Source of the DNA: Pseudodesulfovibrio aespoeensis Aspo-2
GTDB lineage: Bacteria > Desulfobacterota > Desulfovibrionia > Desulfovibrionales > Desulfovibrionaceae
Reading direction: 5' to 3'
Assembly (NCBI RefSeq): GCF_000176915.2
Contig: NC_014844.1
Location: forward strand, 2,790,001 to 2,854,000
Length of the DNA: 64,000 bases
Below are positions 45,173 to 53,189 of the stretch, piece by piece; the stretch's first letter is position 1; every line of letters begins with the position of its first letter. Below the pieces are notes generated by a model. That model had not been told where the DNA came from. It ran no database searches and saw nothing but the letters and a program-made list of their open reading frames with translations. The translations under genes were made by a program, and so were the position numbers.

Positions 45173-47059
45173 ATGGCTGGAGCTGACACGATATTTATCG
45201 CGTGCGACGTTCAGGACGCTGATTTCGTCAGAAGCGACATAGCGCCCCTTTTCGAGGAGCGACCTGTCGAGATCTTTTTCTTTGGCGATACGCAGGAGCA
45301 TCTTCCTCCGGACCAAAGCCTTGTCGTGACCTATCTCGGCGACCGGAACGTCGCAAAGTTCATCCAAAGGGCGATCATCCACCGCTTCATCATTGGAGTA
45401 TTGCCGCATCCCGATATGAAGCGTTCCGGGGACAACTTCGGAGTCGCAGGAACTCTGGCGGACGCCGTGGAGGATATCCTTTCGGGGGGGGACTGTAAAA
45501 AAATGGATGTTCTCTTCTGCAACGAGCACGTGGTTCAAAGCTTGGTCGTCGCCGGAGAGGTTTTCAGCGTTCGACTTGGCGCAAGAGAGACGAGCGACTT
45601 GTCCAGGAACATCTTGGTCCTCTGGCAACTTTTGCAGACCAGAAAGCGGCTACGTTTAAAGCCCATCAGCGTGGCCACCGAGGAAGACAAGTCGCTGGAC
45701 ACGGCCGCATTGGGCATCGTGGTGGTTGAGCAGGGCAGAAACTCCCTTCTTTCACGTCGCGTGCTCAAGGACCCTCCGTGCAACGACGGCATGGTAAACA
45801 TCTTGCTGTTCGCCCCCCGCAGCGTTCTGGAGATTTTCTGGTTCATCCTCTCCTCCTTCGTCGTTTTCGGCAAGAACGGCGGACGGCTGCCGCCCTTCGC
45901 CGGGCACATCAAGTCAAGGACGCTGCGCATAAGCGGTTCAACGTCTTTCGATTATTCCCTTGACGGAGCGCCGATGAGCGCTCCCGAAATCCTACTGTCG
46001 GTTTCCCCGAAGGCCCTTCGCTTTCTGCCGGGCAGGAATATGGAGGATTACGCCGACGAGTGCGAGCAGAAGGAGAAATTAAGGGTGGGCGCCCTGCCGG
46101 TCGGGCAGGCGAGGCTCGACCTCTCAACGAAGCCACTTCCCTGGGTGCGGCACGCCTCGGCCGACGAATTCCGGGAGCTTTTTTTGCTGCTCAAGAGCAA
46201 CGCCACGGCTTCCCGGTCCTTTCTGGCCCTGATGGTCCTTTCCACCCTGTTGGCGATCGTCGGCCTTTTCGCGAACTCCGCATCGGTCATCATCGGTGCG
46301 ATGATCCTCGCGCCCCTCATGGGGCCGATCATCTCCCTGGCCATGGGCGCGGCGCGGCAGGATGAGACGCTGCTGGCAAACAGCGCCAAGACACTGCTTG
46401 TCGGGTTGATGATCTGCGTGGGAGTCGCCACGTTGGCGACGCTTCTCATCCCACTGCGTTCGCTGAACGGCGAGATATCCGCCCGCCTGAGCCCTACGCT
46501 GCTGGATCTTGGGGTGGCGCTTATTTCCGGAACCGCTGGGGCCTACGCCCATGCGCGCGAGGATATCGCCAAAAGCCTCGCCGGAGTGGCCATCGCAGTG
46601 GCGCTCGTCCCGCCGCTGGCCGTGGCGGGCATCGGCATCGGCTGGGGTGAGCGGGCCGTCTTCCAAGGCGCGTCCCTGCTCTTCATGACCAATCTTGTCG
46701 GCATACTCTTCGCCGCCAGCATAACGTTCCTTTGCCTTGGATTCGCGCCATTCCAGCGGGCTCGGCGCGGCGTCCTGCTCTCCCTGGCCTTGGGCCTCGC
46801 CGTAAGCGTTCCGCTCTTCTGGAGCTTTGAAGGGATGGTCGAAGAGCAACGCATCGTCCGACAGCTGGAAGGCGTGACAATAGACCAAGTCGTAATCCAG
46901 GGGGTGGCCATCCGTCGGGAGACGCCGCTGGTCATTTCCCTGAGAATGCTTTCCCCTGAAAACCCGACCGCCCATCAAGTCGACAGCATCAAACGGAGAA
47001 TCGAAGACATCATCGGTCTGCCGACCAAGCTGGAGTGCGCGATCGTTCTGACCCGATAG
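45173..47059 (+). CDS. DUF389 (TIGR00341) membrane protein with a degenerate diacylglycerol-kinase-like N-terminal domain
   Basis: A 628-residue protein. The C-terminal half (about 345-550) holds five to six membrane helices of DUF389 with the family segment SASVIIGAMILAPLMGPI, followed by a soluble tail. The N-terminal ~300 residues follow the layout of lipid/NAD kinases, ending in the typical FDYSLDGAPMSAPEILLSV strand, but the ATP motif GGDGT is replaced by LGDRN and the following GTGND by a poorly matching sequence, so catalysis is doubtful. Function of DUF389 is unknown. ATG 45173 follows GAGGG. First cargo gene of the island. Confidence 0.75.
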   Translation: MAGADTIFIACDVQDADFVRSDIAPLFEERPVEIFFFGDTQEHLPPDQSLVVTYLGDRNVAKFIQRAIIHRFIIGVLPHPDMKRSGDNFGVAGTLADAVEDILSGGDCKKMDVLFCNEHVVQSLVVAGEVFSVRLGARETSDLSRNILVLWQLLQTRKRLRLKPISVATEEDKSLDTAALGIVVVEQGRNSLLSRRVLKDPPCNDGMVNILLFAPRSVLEIFWFILSSFVVFGKNGGRLPPFAGHIKSRTLRISGSTSFDYSLDGAPMSAPEILLSVSPKALRFLPGRNMEDYADECEQKEKLRVGALPVGQARLDLSTKPLPWVRHASADEFRELFLLLKSNATASRSFLALMVLSTLLAIVGLFANSASVIIGAMILAPLMGPIISLAMGAARQDETLLANSAKTLLVGLMICVGVATLATLLIPLRSLNGEISARLSPTLLDLGVALISGTAGAYAHAREDIAKSLAGVAIAVALVPPLAVAGIGIGWGERAVFQGASLLFMTNLVGILFAASITFLCLGFAPFQRARRGVLLSLALGLAVSVPLFWSFEGMVEEQRIVRQLEGVTIDQVVIQGVAIRRETPLVISLRMLSPENPTAHQVDSIKRRIEDIIGLPTKLECAIVLTR

Positions 47060-47078
47060 GGAGGGCAAGTACGCAGTA

Positions 47079-47321
47079 TCAGCAGGGATCCACCGGTTCA
47101 AGATACGGAAAGAACTTTCGGTCCTCTTCGAGCAAGTGGTTCTTGACGATCTTGATTGCCATGAGATTGAACAAATCGGCCACGGAGGCTTTCTTCTTGA
47201 ATTTATGCAAGACTGAACGGATATCTTGAAGAAGCGAGTTGTGTATCCTGCTGTGGGCGTCCGCCTCCGGATAGAAGTGGGCGATCGTGTGGTCTATGAG
47301 ATCCTGAGAGATGGCGTTCAC
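47079..47321 (-). pseudogene. Degenerate hemerythrin fragment
   Basis: An 80-codon frame starting at a GTG. Its last 45 residues (LLQDIRSVLHKFKKKASVADL...NHLLEEDRKFFPYL) align with the end of the hemerythrin domain encoded at 48500-48726, including the final H-x4-D pair. The upstream part DHTIAHFYPEAD appears to be the HF...AGYPKAQE region with an internal deletion, removing iron ligands. It is probably a dead copy. It overlaps the leader of the next gene on the other strand. Confidence 0.6.
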
Positions 47322-47352
47322 GATTTGTTTCTTTGTCCATCAAGGGGGAAAT

Positions 47353-48726
47353 ATGTCAGAGAGAAAACACAAGACGGTCGTCGATTACTGCCATGACGGG
47401 CTTTCAGACCAACATATCTTTGCCAATGCCTTTCGCTACGCTTCAATTGGGATGGCCCTCGTGGGCCCGGATGGCACCTGGCTCAAGGTAAACAATGCCC
47501 TATGCTCCATGCTTGGCTACACGAGTCGAGAGCTATTGTCGAAAAAATTCCAAGACATCACACATCCCGAAGATCTTGAAGAAGACCTCGTTTACGTAAA
47601 CAGAGTACTAGCAGGCGCTATCGACACCTACCAGATGGAGAAGCGATATTTCCACAGGGACGGCCATATTATCGACGTGTTGCTTAGCGTATCATTGGTC
47701 AAAGAATCCGACGGCACCCCGCAGTTCTTCATATCCCAAATTCAAGACATTACACGAAGAAAACAGGCCGAGCAGGAGCTCCTCCTAGTCTCCCAACAAG
47801 ACCCGTTGACCAAGGTGGCAAACAGGCGCTTCTTCATGGAACACGCCACACGTGAGTTAACGAGAGGCAAGCGATTCCATGAACCCCAAGCTATTTTAAT
47901 AATTGACATAGATCATTTCAAAACAATTAACGACAAACATGGCCACGACGTGGGCGACGAGGTACTCAAAGCAATGGCCACCGCATGCAGCAAGGCTCTG
48001 CGAGAAGTAGATGTTTTCGGACGCATAGGTGGTGAAGAGTTCGCGGCAATGTTGCTCAACACGAATGACAGTGTTGCGCGAATTGTCGCAGAGCGTGTAA
48101 GGGAGAGCGTCGAAAGGCTCTCGGTCAATGTCGGAGGCAAGGAGATTCCGTTCACCATAAGCATCGGGCTTGTATCCTTCTTGGGCGGCTCCAACACCTT
48201 GGATGACCGCATGAAAATGGCAGACAAGGCTCTATATCGAGCAAAGGAGTCTGGCCGCAACCGTGTTGAAGTCCTAGTTGATGTTGTTGAACCGAGCGGT
48301 GTAGTGCCTGAGCGCCTACGTTCAACGTTTGTCCGGTTTGAATGGGAAGGAGCGTATGAATCAGGAAACCAGTTAATAGACAGCCAGCACATGCATCTTT
48401 TCGCTTTGGCCAATGACTTGCTTTCGGCGCTTATAACCGGACTTCCGGATTCGCAAGTCGAAGCAGCTGCAGTCGCACTTATCAATCACACCGAACAGCA
48501 CTTTCGTGACGAGGAAAAAATATTTTGTGCGGCTGGATATCCAAAAGCTCAGGAACACACCGCAATTCACAAACAGTTGATCCGAGAAATGCATTCCATT
48601 TTGAAATCCTTCACTAAGGGTCAGGAAACGGTTGGTGGTTTTTTTACATTCCTTGCGCACGATGTGGTGCTTAATCATCTGCTAACTGAAGATAGAAAGT
48701 TTTTCTCACTGTTGAGAGAGCCTTGA
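47353..48726 (+). CDS. PAS-GGDEF-hemerythrin protein (oxygen-responsive diguanylate cyclase)
   Basis: A 457-residue protein in three parts. PAS domain (about 25-140, FANAFRYASIGMALVGPDG to QDITRRKQAE), GGDEF domain (about 150-310) with DPLTKVANRRFF, DIDHFKTINDKHGHDVGD and the active loop IGGEEF, and a C-terminal hemerythrin (about 325-457) with IDSQHMHLF, HTEQHFRDEE, HTAIHKQL and NHLLTEDRKFF. Di-iron oxygen binding probably tunes c-di-GMP synthesis, as for known Hr-fused cyclases. ATG 47353 has AAGGGGGAA. AT-richer than flanking chromosomal genes. Confidence 0.88.
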   Translation: MSERKHKTVVDYCHDGLSDQHIFANAFRYASIGMALVGPDGTWLKVNNALCSMLGYTSRELLSKKFQDITHPEDLEEDLVYVNRVLAGAIDTYQMEKRYFHRDGHIIDVLLSVSLVKESDGTPQFFISQIQDITRRKQAEQELLLVSQQDPLTKVANRRFFMEHATRELTRGKRFHEPQAILIIDIDHFKTINDKHGHDVGDEVLKAMATACSKALREVDVFGRIGGEEFAAMLLNTNDSVARIVAERVRESVERLSVNVGGKEIPFTISIGLVSFLGGSNTLDDRMKMADKALYRAKESGRNRVEVLVDVVEPSGVVPERLRSTFVRFEWEGAYESGNQLIDSQHMHLFALANDLLSALITGLPDSQVEAAAVALINHTEQHFRDEEKIFCAAGYPKAQEHTAIHKQLIREMHSILKSFTKGQETVGGFFTFLAHDVVLNHLLTEDRKFFSLLREP

Positions 48727-48840
48727 TCTATTCGTATATGATCACTTCAAATCGCTTCATAAGCACAGATTTTTCTTTTTTTACTGTATAAGTTGGGATT
48801 TTTTTGTAGTGTTCGTTTTCAATAAGTAAGGAGAAGAGGC

Positions 48841-49314
48841 ATGAGCGAAGCTATAAAATGGAATGATAGTCTATCGCTAGGATTGGAAGTAATCGATGAA
48901 CAACATAAAAAATTATTAAAGATTGTTAACGAGCTGATTTGCTGCTTTGATCGTGACGATAGAGATCATTTTTTGAAAATAAAATTTTCTGAATTGCGCG
49001 AATATACAGTAGTTCACTTTCATGATGAAGAAGATTATATGGTTAAAATTCAGTATGACAAAATTACTGAACACAAAAAACAGCATGATGATCTAAAAAA
49101 GCAAGTTAAATCGTATCAAGCATCATTCTTCCACCACGAATCAATAACGAAAGATCAGTTAATTGAATTTTTTAGAAACTGGTTACTTGAGCATATTCTA
49201 GACCATGACATGAGTATCAAGACTTTTTTGGTTCAGAAGGAGGAAGACGATATCCCCGCTGATGACAAAGAGAAAAATTCTGATGATGAAACCAAAGACG
49301 ATTCACCAAAATGA
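48841..49314 (+). CDS. Bacteriohemerythrin with acidic tail
   Basis: A 157-residue protein with a complete ligand set: IDEQHKKLL, VVHFHDEEDYM, EHKKQHDDL and EHILDHDMSI. The last ~20 residues are a highly acidic tail (PADDKEKNSDDETKDDSPK), unusual for the family. Gene is markedly AT-rich, pointing to a separate origin from the GC-rich chromosome. AAGGAG precedes the ATG. It follows the PAS-GGDEF-Hr gene by 114 bp. Confidence 0.9.
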   Translation: MSEAIKWNDSLSLGLEVIDEQHKKLLKIVNELICCFDRDDRDHFLKIKFSELREYTVVHFHDEEDYMVKIQYDKITEHKKQHDDLKKQVKSYQASFFHHESITKDQLIEFFRNWLLEHILDHDMSIKTFLVQKEEDDIPADDKEKNSDDETKDDSPK

Positions 49315-50153
49315 AGCGATCGGAAGGGCCTTGTTGAGGTTGGTGAAGCTTTGGAACTCCATCCATACCCTGACCAGGGACGACATGACCACTTCCTCAA
49401 GGAAGGGTCGAGTATCAGGTTATAACCATATCACTACAGAAAGTGGATTCCTGTGCTCACCACACGGCCTGACGGGCTCTCCATCCCTTGAGCCGGAGTC
49501 GAACCCGCCATCCCTCTCGCCGTCGCCTGCGTGGATGACGACGCAAGTAAAGTCGAGATGGCAAGGCCGACCGGCCAGGGCCGGTCGCCCGAAGGGCCTG
49601 GCCTTGCCATCTCGGCTGCTTGCGTCATGCTCGCGGAAAAATCGGCGGGAGGACAGAAACCCCTCCGTCGAACCTTGCGCGGCGATTCTCCAGGATGATA
49701 CGACAGGGCATAACCAGTCAGGTTGAGTAACCAGAAGGAGGTAAAACGCGATCAGGCGCGTTCATAAGTTTTGACGACAGTCTAAACTGATGAACGCTTA
49801 AGTAGGCACTAACGTGCCGGAACACCAAACACTTCGCTGCCGTTCATTTCCAAACGGCACACTTTCACATCCAAACACCAGGCTGAAACACAGCACCCCC
49901 GCCGGACAAACGACAGGTATCTAGAAATCTGCCGTTGTCGAAATTCCCCCACGGCCACCGCTTATGCGCAGGACGAACGAGCCTGCGTGGTGGCACCCCT
50001 TATTGAATGGATTCTCAGGATTTTTCCTTCTGTGGGAAACGGACATTGATTTGTCCCGTGTCGGTTGTTGTGTGGCGCGTTCGCGCCATAGGCGGACCCG
50101 TGGGTTCGCTTTGTCCCGGGGCGCTGCCCCGAACTTCAGGAAGGAGATTCCAT
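49315..50153 (+). other. Gene-free, hairpin-rich block of the island
   Basis: No protein gene is convincing. The block contains a large imperfect hairpin (49535-49628) and five smaller perfect ones: AACGCG-N6-CGCGTT (49745-49762), GGCAC-N4-GTGCC (49805-49818), GCCGTT-N8-AACGGC (49839-49858), TGGCGCG-TT-CGCGCCA (50073-50088) and CGGGGC-GCT-GCCCCG (50117-50131), leading up to the recombinase gene. It may be an RNA leader, a recombination region or a transfer/replication origin. Confidence 0.6.
49535..49628. repeat. Long stem-loop with nested stems
   Basis: Outer stem GACGCAAG (49540-49547) / CTTGCGTC (49619-49626), inner perfect 15-bp stem CGAGATGGCAAGGCC (49554-49568) / GGCCTTGCCATCTCG (49600-49614), apical stem GACCGGC-CAGG-GCCGGTC (49569-49586). 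Whole structure is about 94 nt with asymmetrical internal loops. Confidence 0.85.
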
Positions 50154-51110
50154 ATGAAATCCATCAGTCTGGTACTGGGCGCGAACAGGGCAACCTTGTC
50201 CGGTCCGCGCTCGAAACAACACAGAATCCGGCAGAACGCCAAAGCCTTCGCAGGCCGGTTGCGTGAAGCGGGGTTTGGGGTCCGCAAATGGACCAACATT
50301 TCCAACAAACATTTTGCGGCCGTGGCCGACAAGATGAAAGAACAGGGCGTGGGTGACGGGCGCATAGCTGAAATATTTTCGGCAGCCCGTCACCTGTGCG
50401 AAGCATACGGCAACACCCGCATCAGTCCGACCAATAACGTGTTCGGCGTGAAACGCGGGACCATTGCCAATGCCAACAGCAAGGCGGTTGCCCCTGAGTT
50501 CGTCTTGGGGGCAATCGCCAAACTGGAAGCTGAATCCTCATATGAGCACGGTCCCCGGTGTGCCGCTCAGATCCGGCTTCAGTACGAACTGGGGCTCCGA
50601 CGCGAAGAATCGGCAAAAGTCGATCTGATCAACGATTGGGACAAGGAAGGCCGCACCCTTCACATCCAGTATGGCCCGAAGGGTGGACGGCCCCGGACGC
50701 TGCACAATCTGTCCGACCGGCAGCAGGATGCTCTTGAGCGAGCTCTGCCATACGTCAGTCAATCCGACAGGCCGGGGATTCATAATCTCATGCCGAGCGG
50801 CATGGGCGACAAATGGCAGGAAAAGCTGTCGTACGCGGCCAGGCTTTGCGGGTTCACCAAGAAGGAAAGTGGGTGGACGCTGCACAGCAACCGCCATGAA
50901 CGGTTTCATCACATGTACGTCGAGCACACGGGTTTTCAGCCGCCCAACCAGCACGATTCCGTGGAAGCCTTCCAGGAGGCCGCGCGGGACACCGCTGGGG
51001 ACGAATGGCCCAGGCTCGACGCCGAAGCCCGTGACGACATCGAAGTGACCGCAGGGCATTCCGCAGGACGGCGGGATGTGTCCGATGCTTACCTTGGCAG
51101 CAGTCAGTGA
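50154..51110 (+). CDS. Integrase-domain protein (tyrosine recombinase, Integrase_1-like)
   Basis: A 318-residue protein. The N-terminal ~100 residues are a SAM-like DNA-binding domain; the catalytic domain shows LGLRREESAKV (Arg I), TLHSNRHERFHHMYV (His-x-x-Arg) and TAGHSAGRRDVSDAYLG (His and the tyrosine nucleophile). This resembles the Integrase_1 group found on Proteobacterial mobile DNA. AAGGAG precedes ATG 50154. It is convergent with the larger integrase, with a terminator and two hairpins between them. Its recombination site is unknown. Confidence 0.78.
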   Translation: MKSISLVLGANRATLSGPRSKQHRIRQNAKAFAGRLREAGFGVRKWTNISNKHFAAVADKMKEQGVGDGRIAEIFSAARHLCEAYGNTRISPTNNVFGVKRGTIANANSKAVAPEFVLGAIAKLEAESSYEHGPRCAAQIRLQYELGLRREESAKVDLINDWDKEGRTLHIQYGPKGGRPRTLHNLSDRQQDALERALPYVSQSDRPGIHNLMPSGMGDKWQEKLSYAARLCGFTKKESGWTLHSNRHERFHHMYVEHTGFQPPNQHDSVEAFQEAARDTAGDEWPRLDAEARDDIEVTAGHSAGRRDVSDAYLGSSQ

Positions 51111-51114
51111 CAGG

Positions 51115-51137
51115 ACCCCGCTTTGGCGGGGTTTCCT
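51115..51137 (+). terminator. Terminator after the first recombinase
   Basis: CCCCGC-TTTG-GCGGGG followed by TTT, 5 bp after the stop codon. Short T run, but position is typical. Confidence 0.7.
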
Positions 51138-51148
51138 TCTGGGCGTGA

Positions 51149-51243
51149 GGTTCCATGGAGGAGACACACCGCTCGGGCGATGTGTCTCCTCCATGGAACC
51201 GTCCTTTCCTCCAGTCGGCTTGGGGCCGACTGGAGGAAAGGAC
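51149..51243. repeat. Two abutting perfect hairpins between convergent recombinase genes
   Basis: First arm pair: 51149-51168 with 51181-51200, 20 bp, loop of 12 nt. Second: 51201-51219 with 51225-51243, 19 bp, loop TTGGG. Both stems are perfectly matched and there is no spacer between them. No T run follows on either strand. Confidence 0.92.
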
Positions 51244-51262
51244 TATCGCCAAATGAGGACCG

Positions 51263-52951
51263 CTACCTGGGAACGAATTTCGATTTTGCCAGATGAGACA
51301 GGTCCACCCCGTAGTCGAGGTGGGCTATGACCTCATCGAAGCACATGGAGGCCGGAAAACGTCCTCCATATCTTTCTGCGGACATCTTCTTGAGCTTGTG
51401 GCCAAAGGTCTGTTCGAACGGGTCGTCCTGCATCTTCTTCTGCTTGAAGAAGTTGGAAAACGTGTGCCGCAAGCTGTGAAAATCCTTAACCCCATCTGCT
51501 TCCTCCAGGTCGATGGAATTTTTGAAGCAGCTGAATCTTTCGCCAAGCTTGTGGCCGTATTTTTCTTTGATCTTGACGAGTTCGGGGAAAACCCGCAGGT
51601 GCCCATTTTCGGCCTGTTGTTGGGCAAACTCCGGGAAGCGCAACGTTTCAACGAGGAAGGGATGAAGCGGGAGAAGGCGTTTGGCGCTTGGGTTTTTCAG
51701 CTTCTTATTGGCGAACCCATGAACATTCCTTTTCTTGTTGACATCCAGCACCCACAGCCCTTCTTCCTGACGGACATCTTCAACGTGGAGTTGGCACACC
51801 TCTTCACGCCGTGCGCCCGTGAAAAGGGAAAGAAGGGGGCACCAGAAGTCGGACGGATGCAGGAATGTGTCCTCGACGTATTGGGGCGCGTTGAAGAGGT
51901 TTTCCAGATCCTTGGTCGTATACGGAGAGCGGTGTTCCGTTTCCGGTTTTTCTTCTTTGATTTTAAGGCGGTGGGCTGGGTTGGTGGGAATAAGCTGCTC
52001 GTCCTCGCACCACGTCAAAAACGATGAGATGTTGGTCAGGTTGTTGTTCACGGTGCTGACGGCAACCGTGTTGTCCGGTTCAAGGGCGACCATTTCTTGG
52101 ATGGTTTTGCCCTTAAATCGTTTGCTGTTCCGGAACCGGGGGAGCTGGAGCAGGGTATCCCTTACATGGCGCACGGCTTGGCGGTCCACTTCATTCATCG
52201 GAATGTCGCCGAGGACATCTGTCAGGCTGTTGAGCGTGGACATGATGTCCTTGGCGCTGCCCTCGCTCCAGCGTTTGGCGGCGATCCTGTCCGCCTTGTA
52301 GCGTTTCAGGGCCTCGGAAAGCAGGATTGGGGACTTGGTTTCCTGTGCAGGAGGCTGTGGAGCCGCTGGTTCAGGCGGCAGAATGGTGTTTTCAAAGGCA
52401 TAGTCGCCTTCGGCCCGTCGGCTGATAATCCGGTAGTAGGCGATGAGGGTTTTCGTAAATTCGTGGGCGAACTCATCCGTCAGGTCAAAGGACTGGGGCG
52501 GCCCGAAAACGTCTCCCTCGGCGGCGAGAACCATGTATTCCCGCATGGTGTCGTAGTCGCGGGAGACCAGAAGCCCTTTCAGGTGGTCGATGAGTTCTTC
52601 CGTCTTTCCCGGCACGTATTGCAGAATCGGATTGGGCGGGGTCAGGTTGTTGATGGATATCTGCTCATTCTCCTTGAGGAAGCGTTCAAGGAAATCCCGC
52701 AGAAACAGCTTGATGCGGTCAAAGTCGTCCATGGGGAGCTCACCGTCTTGTATCCTGGTCAGGACTTGTTTTACGCCGGAGGCCAGGATTCGGGCCTTCG
52801 GCCTTGCTTCGGCCAGGTATCCCGTGCGCAGGGACATCCTGATCTCGGAGCGGCCCAGCGAGTGGCGTAGGGCGTTCGGAACAACGTGACGAAAGTAGTA
52901 GGTCGTGCCTTTCAAGTAAAGGTGATTCGGGGAGCGAGCGATTCGCGGCAT
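51263..52951 (-). CDS. int: Tyrosine site-specific recombinase (island integrase)
   Basis: A 562-residue integrase. The N-terminus (MPRIARSPNHLYLKGTTYYFRHVVP) is the beta-strand DNA-binding segment common in tRNA-targeting integrases; a core-binding domain spans about 210-330; the catalytic domain has LFTGARREEVCQLHVEDV (Arg I), HSLRHTFSNFF (His-x-x-Arg), TFGHKLKKMSAERYGG (His and nucleophile tyrosine). Start ATG 52951 leaves 150 bp to the tRNA; longer in-frame extension runs through the att repeat and tRNA and is rejected. Reads away from tRNA-Leu, as expected. Confidence 0.92.
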   Translation of the reverse strand: MPRIARSPNHLYLKGTTYYFRHVVPNALRHSLGRSEIRMSLRTGYLAEARPKARILASGVKQVLTRIQDGELPMDDFDRIKLFLRDFLERFLKENEQISINNLTPPNPILQYVPGKTEELIDHLKGLLVSRDYDTMREYMVLAAEGDVFGPPQSFDLTDEFAHEFTKTLIAYYRIISRRAEGDYAFENTILPPEPAAPQPPAQETKSPILLSEALKRYKADRIAAKRWSEGSAKDIMSTLNSLTDVLGDIPMNEVDRQAVRHVRDTLLQLPRFRNSKRFKGKTIQEMVALEPDNTVAVSTVNNNLTNISSFLTWCEDEQLIPTNPAHRLKIKEEKPETEHRSPYTTKDLENLFNAPQYVEDTFLHPSDFWCPLLSLFTGARREEVCQLHVEDVRQEEGLWVLDVNKKRNVHGFANKKLKNPSAKRLLPLHPFLVETLRFPEFAQQQAENGHLRVFPELVKIKEKYGHKLGERFSCFKNSIDLEEADGVKDFHSLRHTFSNFFKQKKMQDDPFEQTFGHKLKKMSAERYGGRFPASMCFDEVIAHLDYGVDLSHLAKSKFVPR

Positions 52952-52958
52952 GTGACGT

Positions 52959-53126
52959 CTCCGGCGGTAGACGATTCCGGGTGCTTTGACCCACCACTTT
53001 GACCCAGAGGGGTCAAACCACGCCGAAACAAGACGATCATGCAAGTTGCCGGATAAAAAAGAAAAAGGGTTGCAGCTTGTTAGCCGCAACCCTTGATCAT
53101 TCTGGTGCCGAAGAGAAGACTCGAAC
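52959..53126 (+). repeat. Right direct repeat of the island (attR region)
   Basis: Partner of 43189-43356 (about 95 percent identical). It spans the int leader, the TTTGACCC motif set (52985, 52998, inverse at 53010), the tRNA terminator (53055-53092) and the 24-nt 3' end of tRNA-Leu. The carried terminator keeps tRNA-Leu expression intact after integration. Confidence 0.92.
53055..53092 (-). terminator. Terminator of tRNA-Leu (island-borne copy)
   Basis: On the minus strand GGGTTGCGGC / GCTGCAACCC (one mismatch) is followed by a T-rich run. It lies about 10 bp after the CCA end. The left island copy of this stem is perfectly paired. Confidence 0.8.
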
Positions 53127-53189
53127 TTCCACGGTGTTTCCACCACATGGACCTGAACCATGCGCGTCTACCAATTCCACCACTTCGGC
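53103..53189 (-). tRNA. tRNA-Leu (anticodon CAG)
   Basis: An 87-nt class II tRNA on the minus strand beginning GCCGAAG, with TGGTAGACGCG D-loop, anticodon loop TTCAGGT (CAG), an extended variable arm TGGTGGAAACACCG, TTCGAGT T-loop and encoded CCA. Its 3' 24 nt are the island attachment core. Confidence 0.96.

Larger units (their letters stand above)
43333..53126. mobile_element. Genomic island integrated in tRNA-Leu(CAG), 9.77 kb period
   Basis: Bounds are set by the duplicated 3' tRNA end: partial copy at 43333-43356 and the intact tRNA at 53103-53189. A tyrosine integrase gene lies at the right end reading inward from the tRNA, the common arrangement. Contents: IS66 relic, DUF389 protein, three hemerythrin-containing ORFs (one broken), a hairpin-rich gene-free block and a second recombinase. 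No conjugation, replication or phage structural genes are present, so mobility would need help or be lost. Confidence 0.9.
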
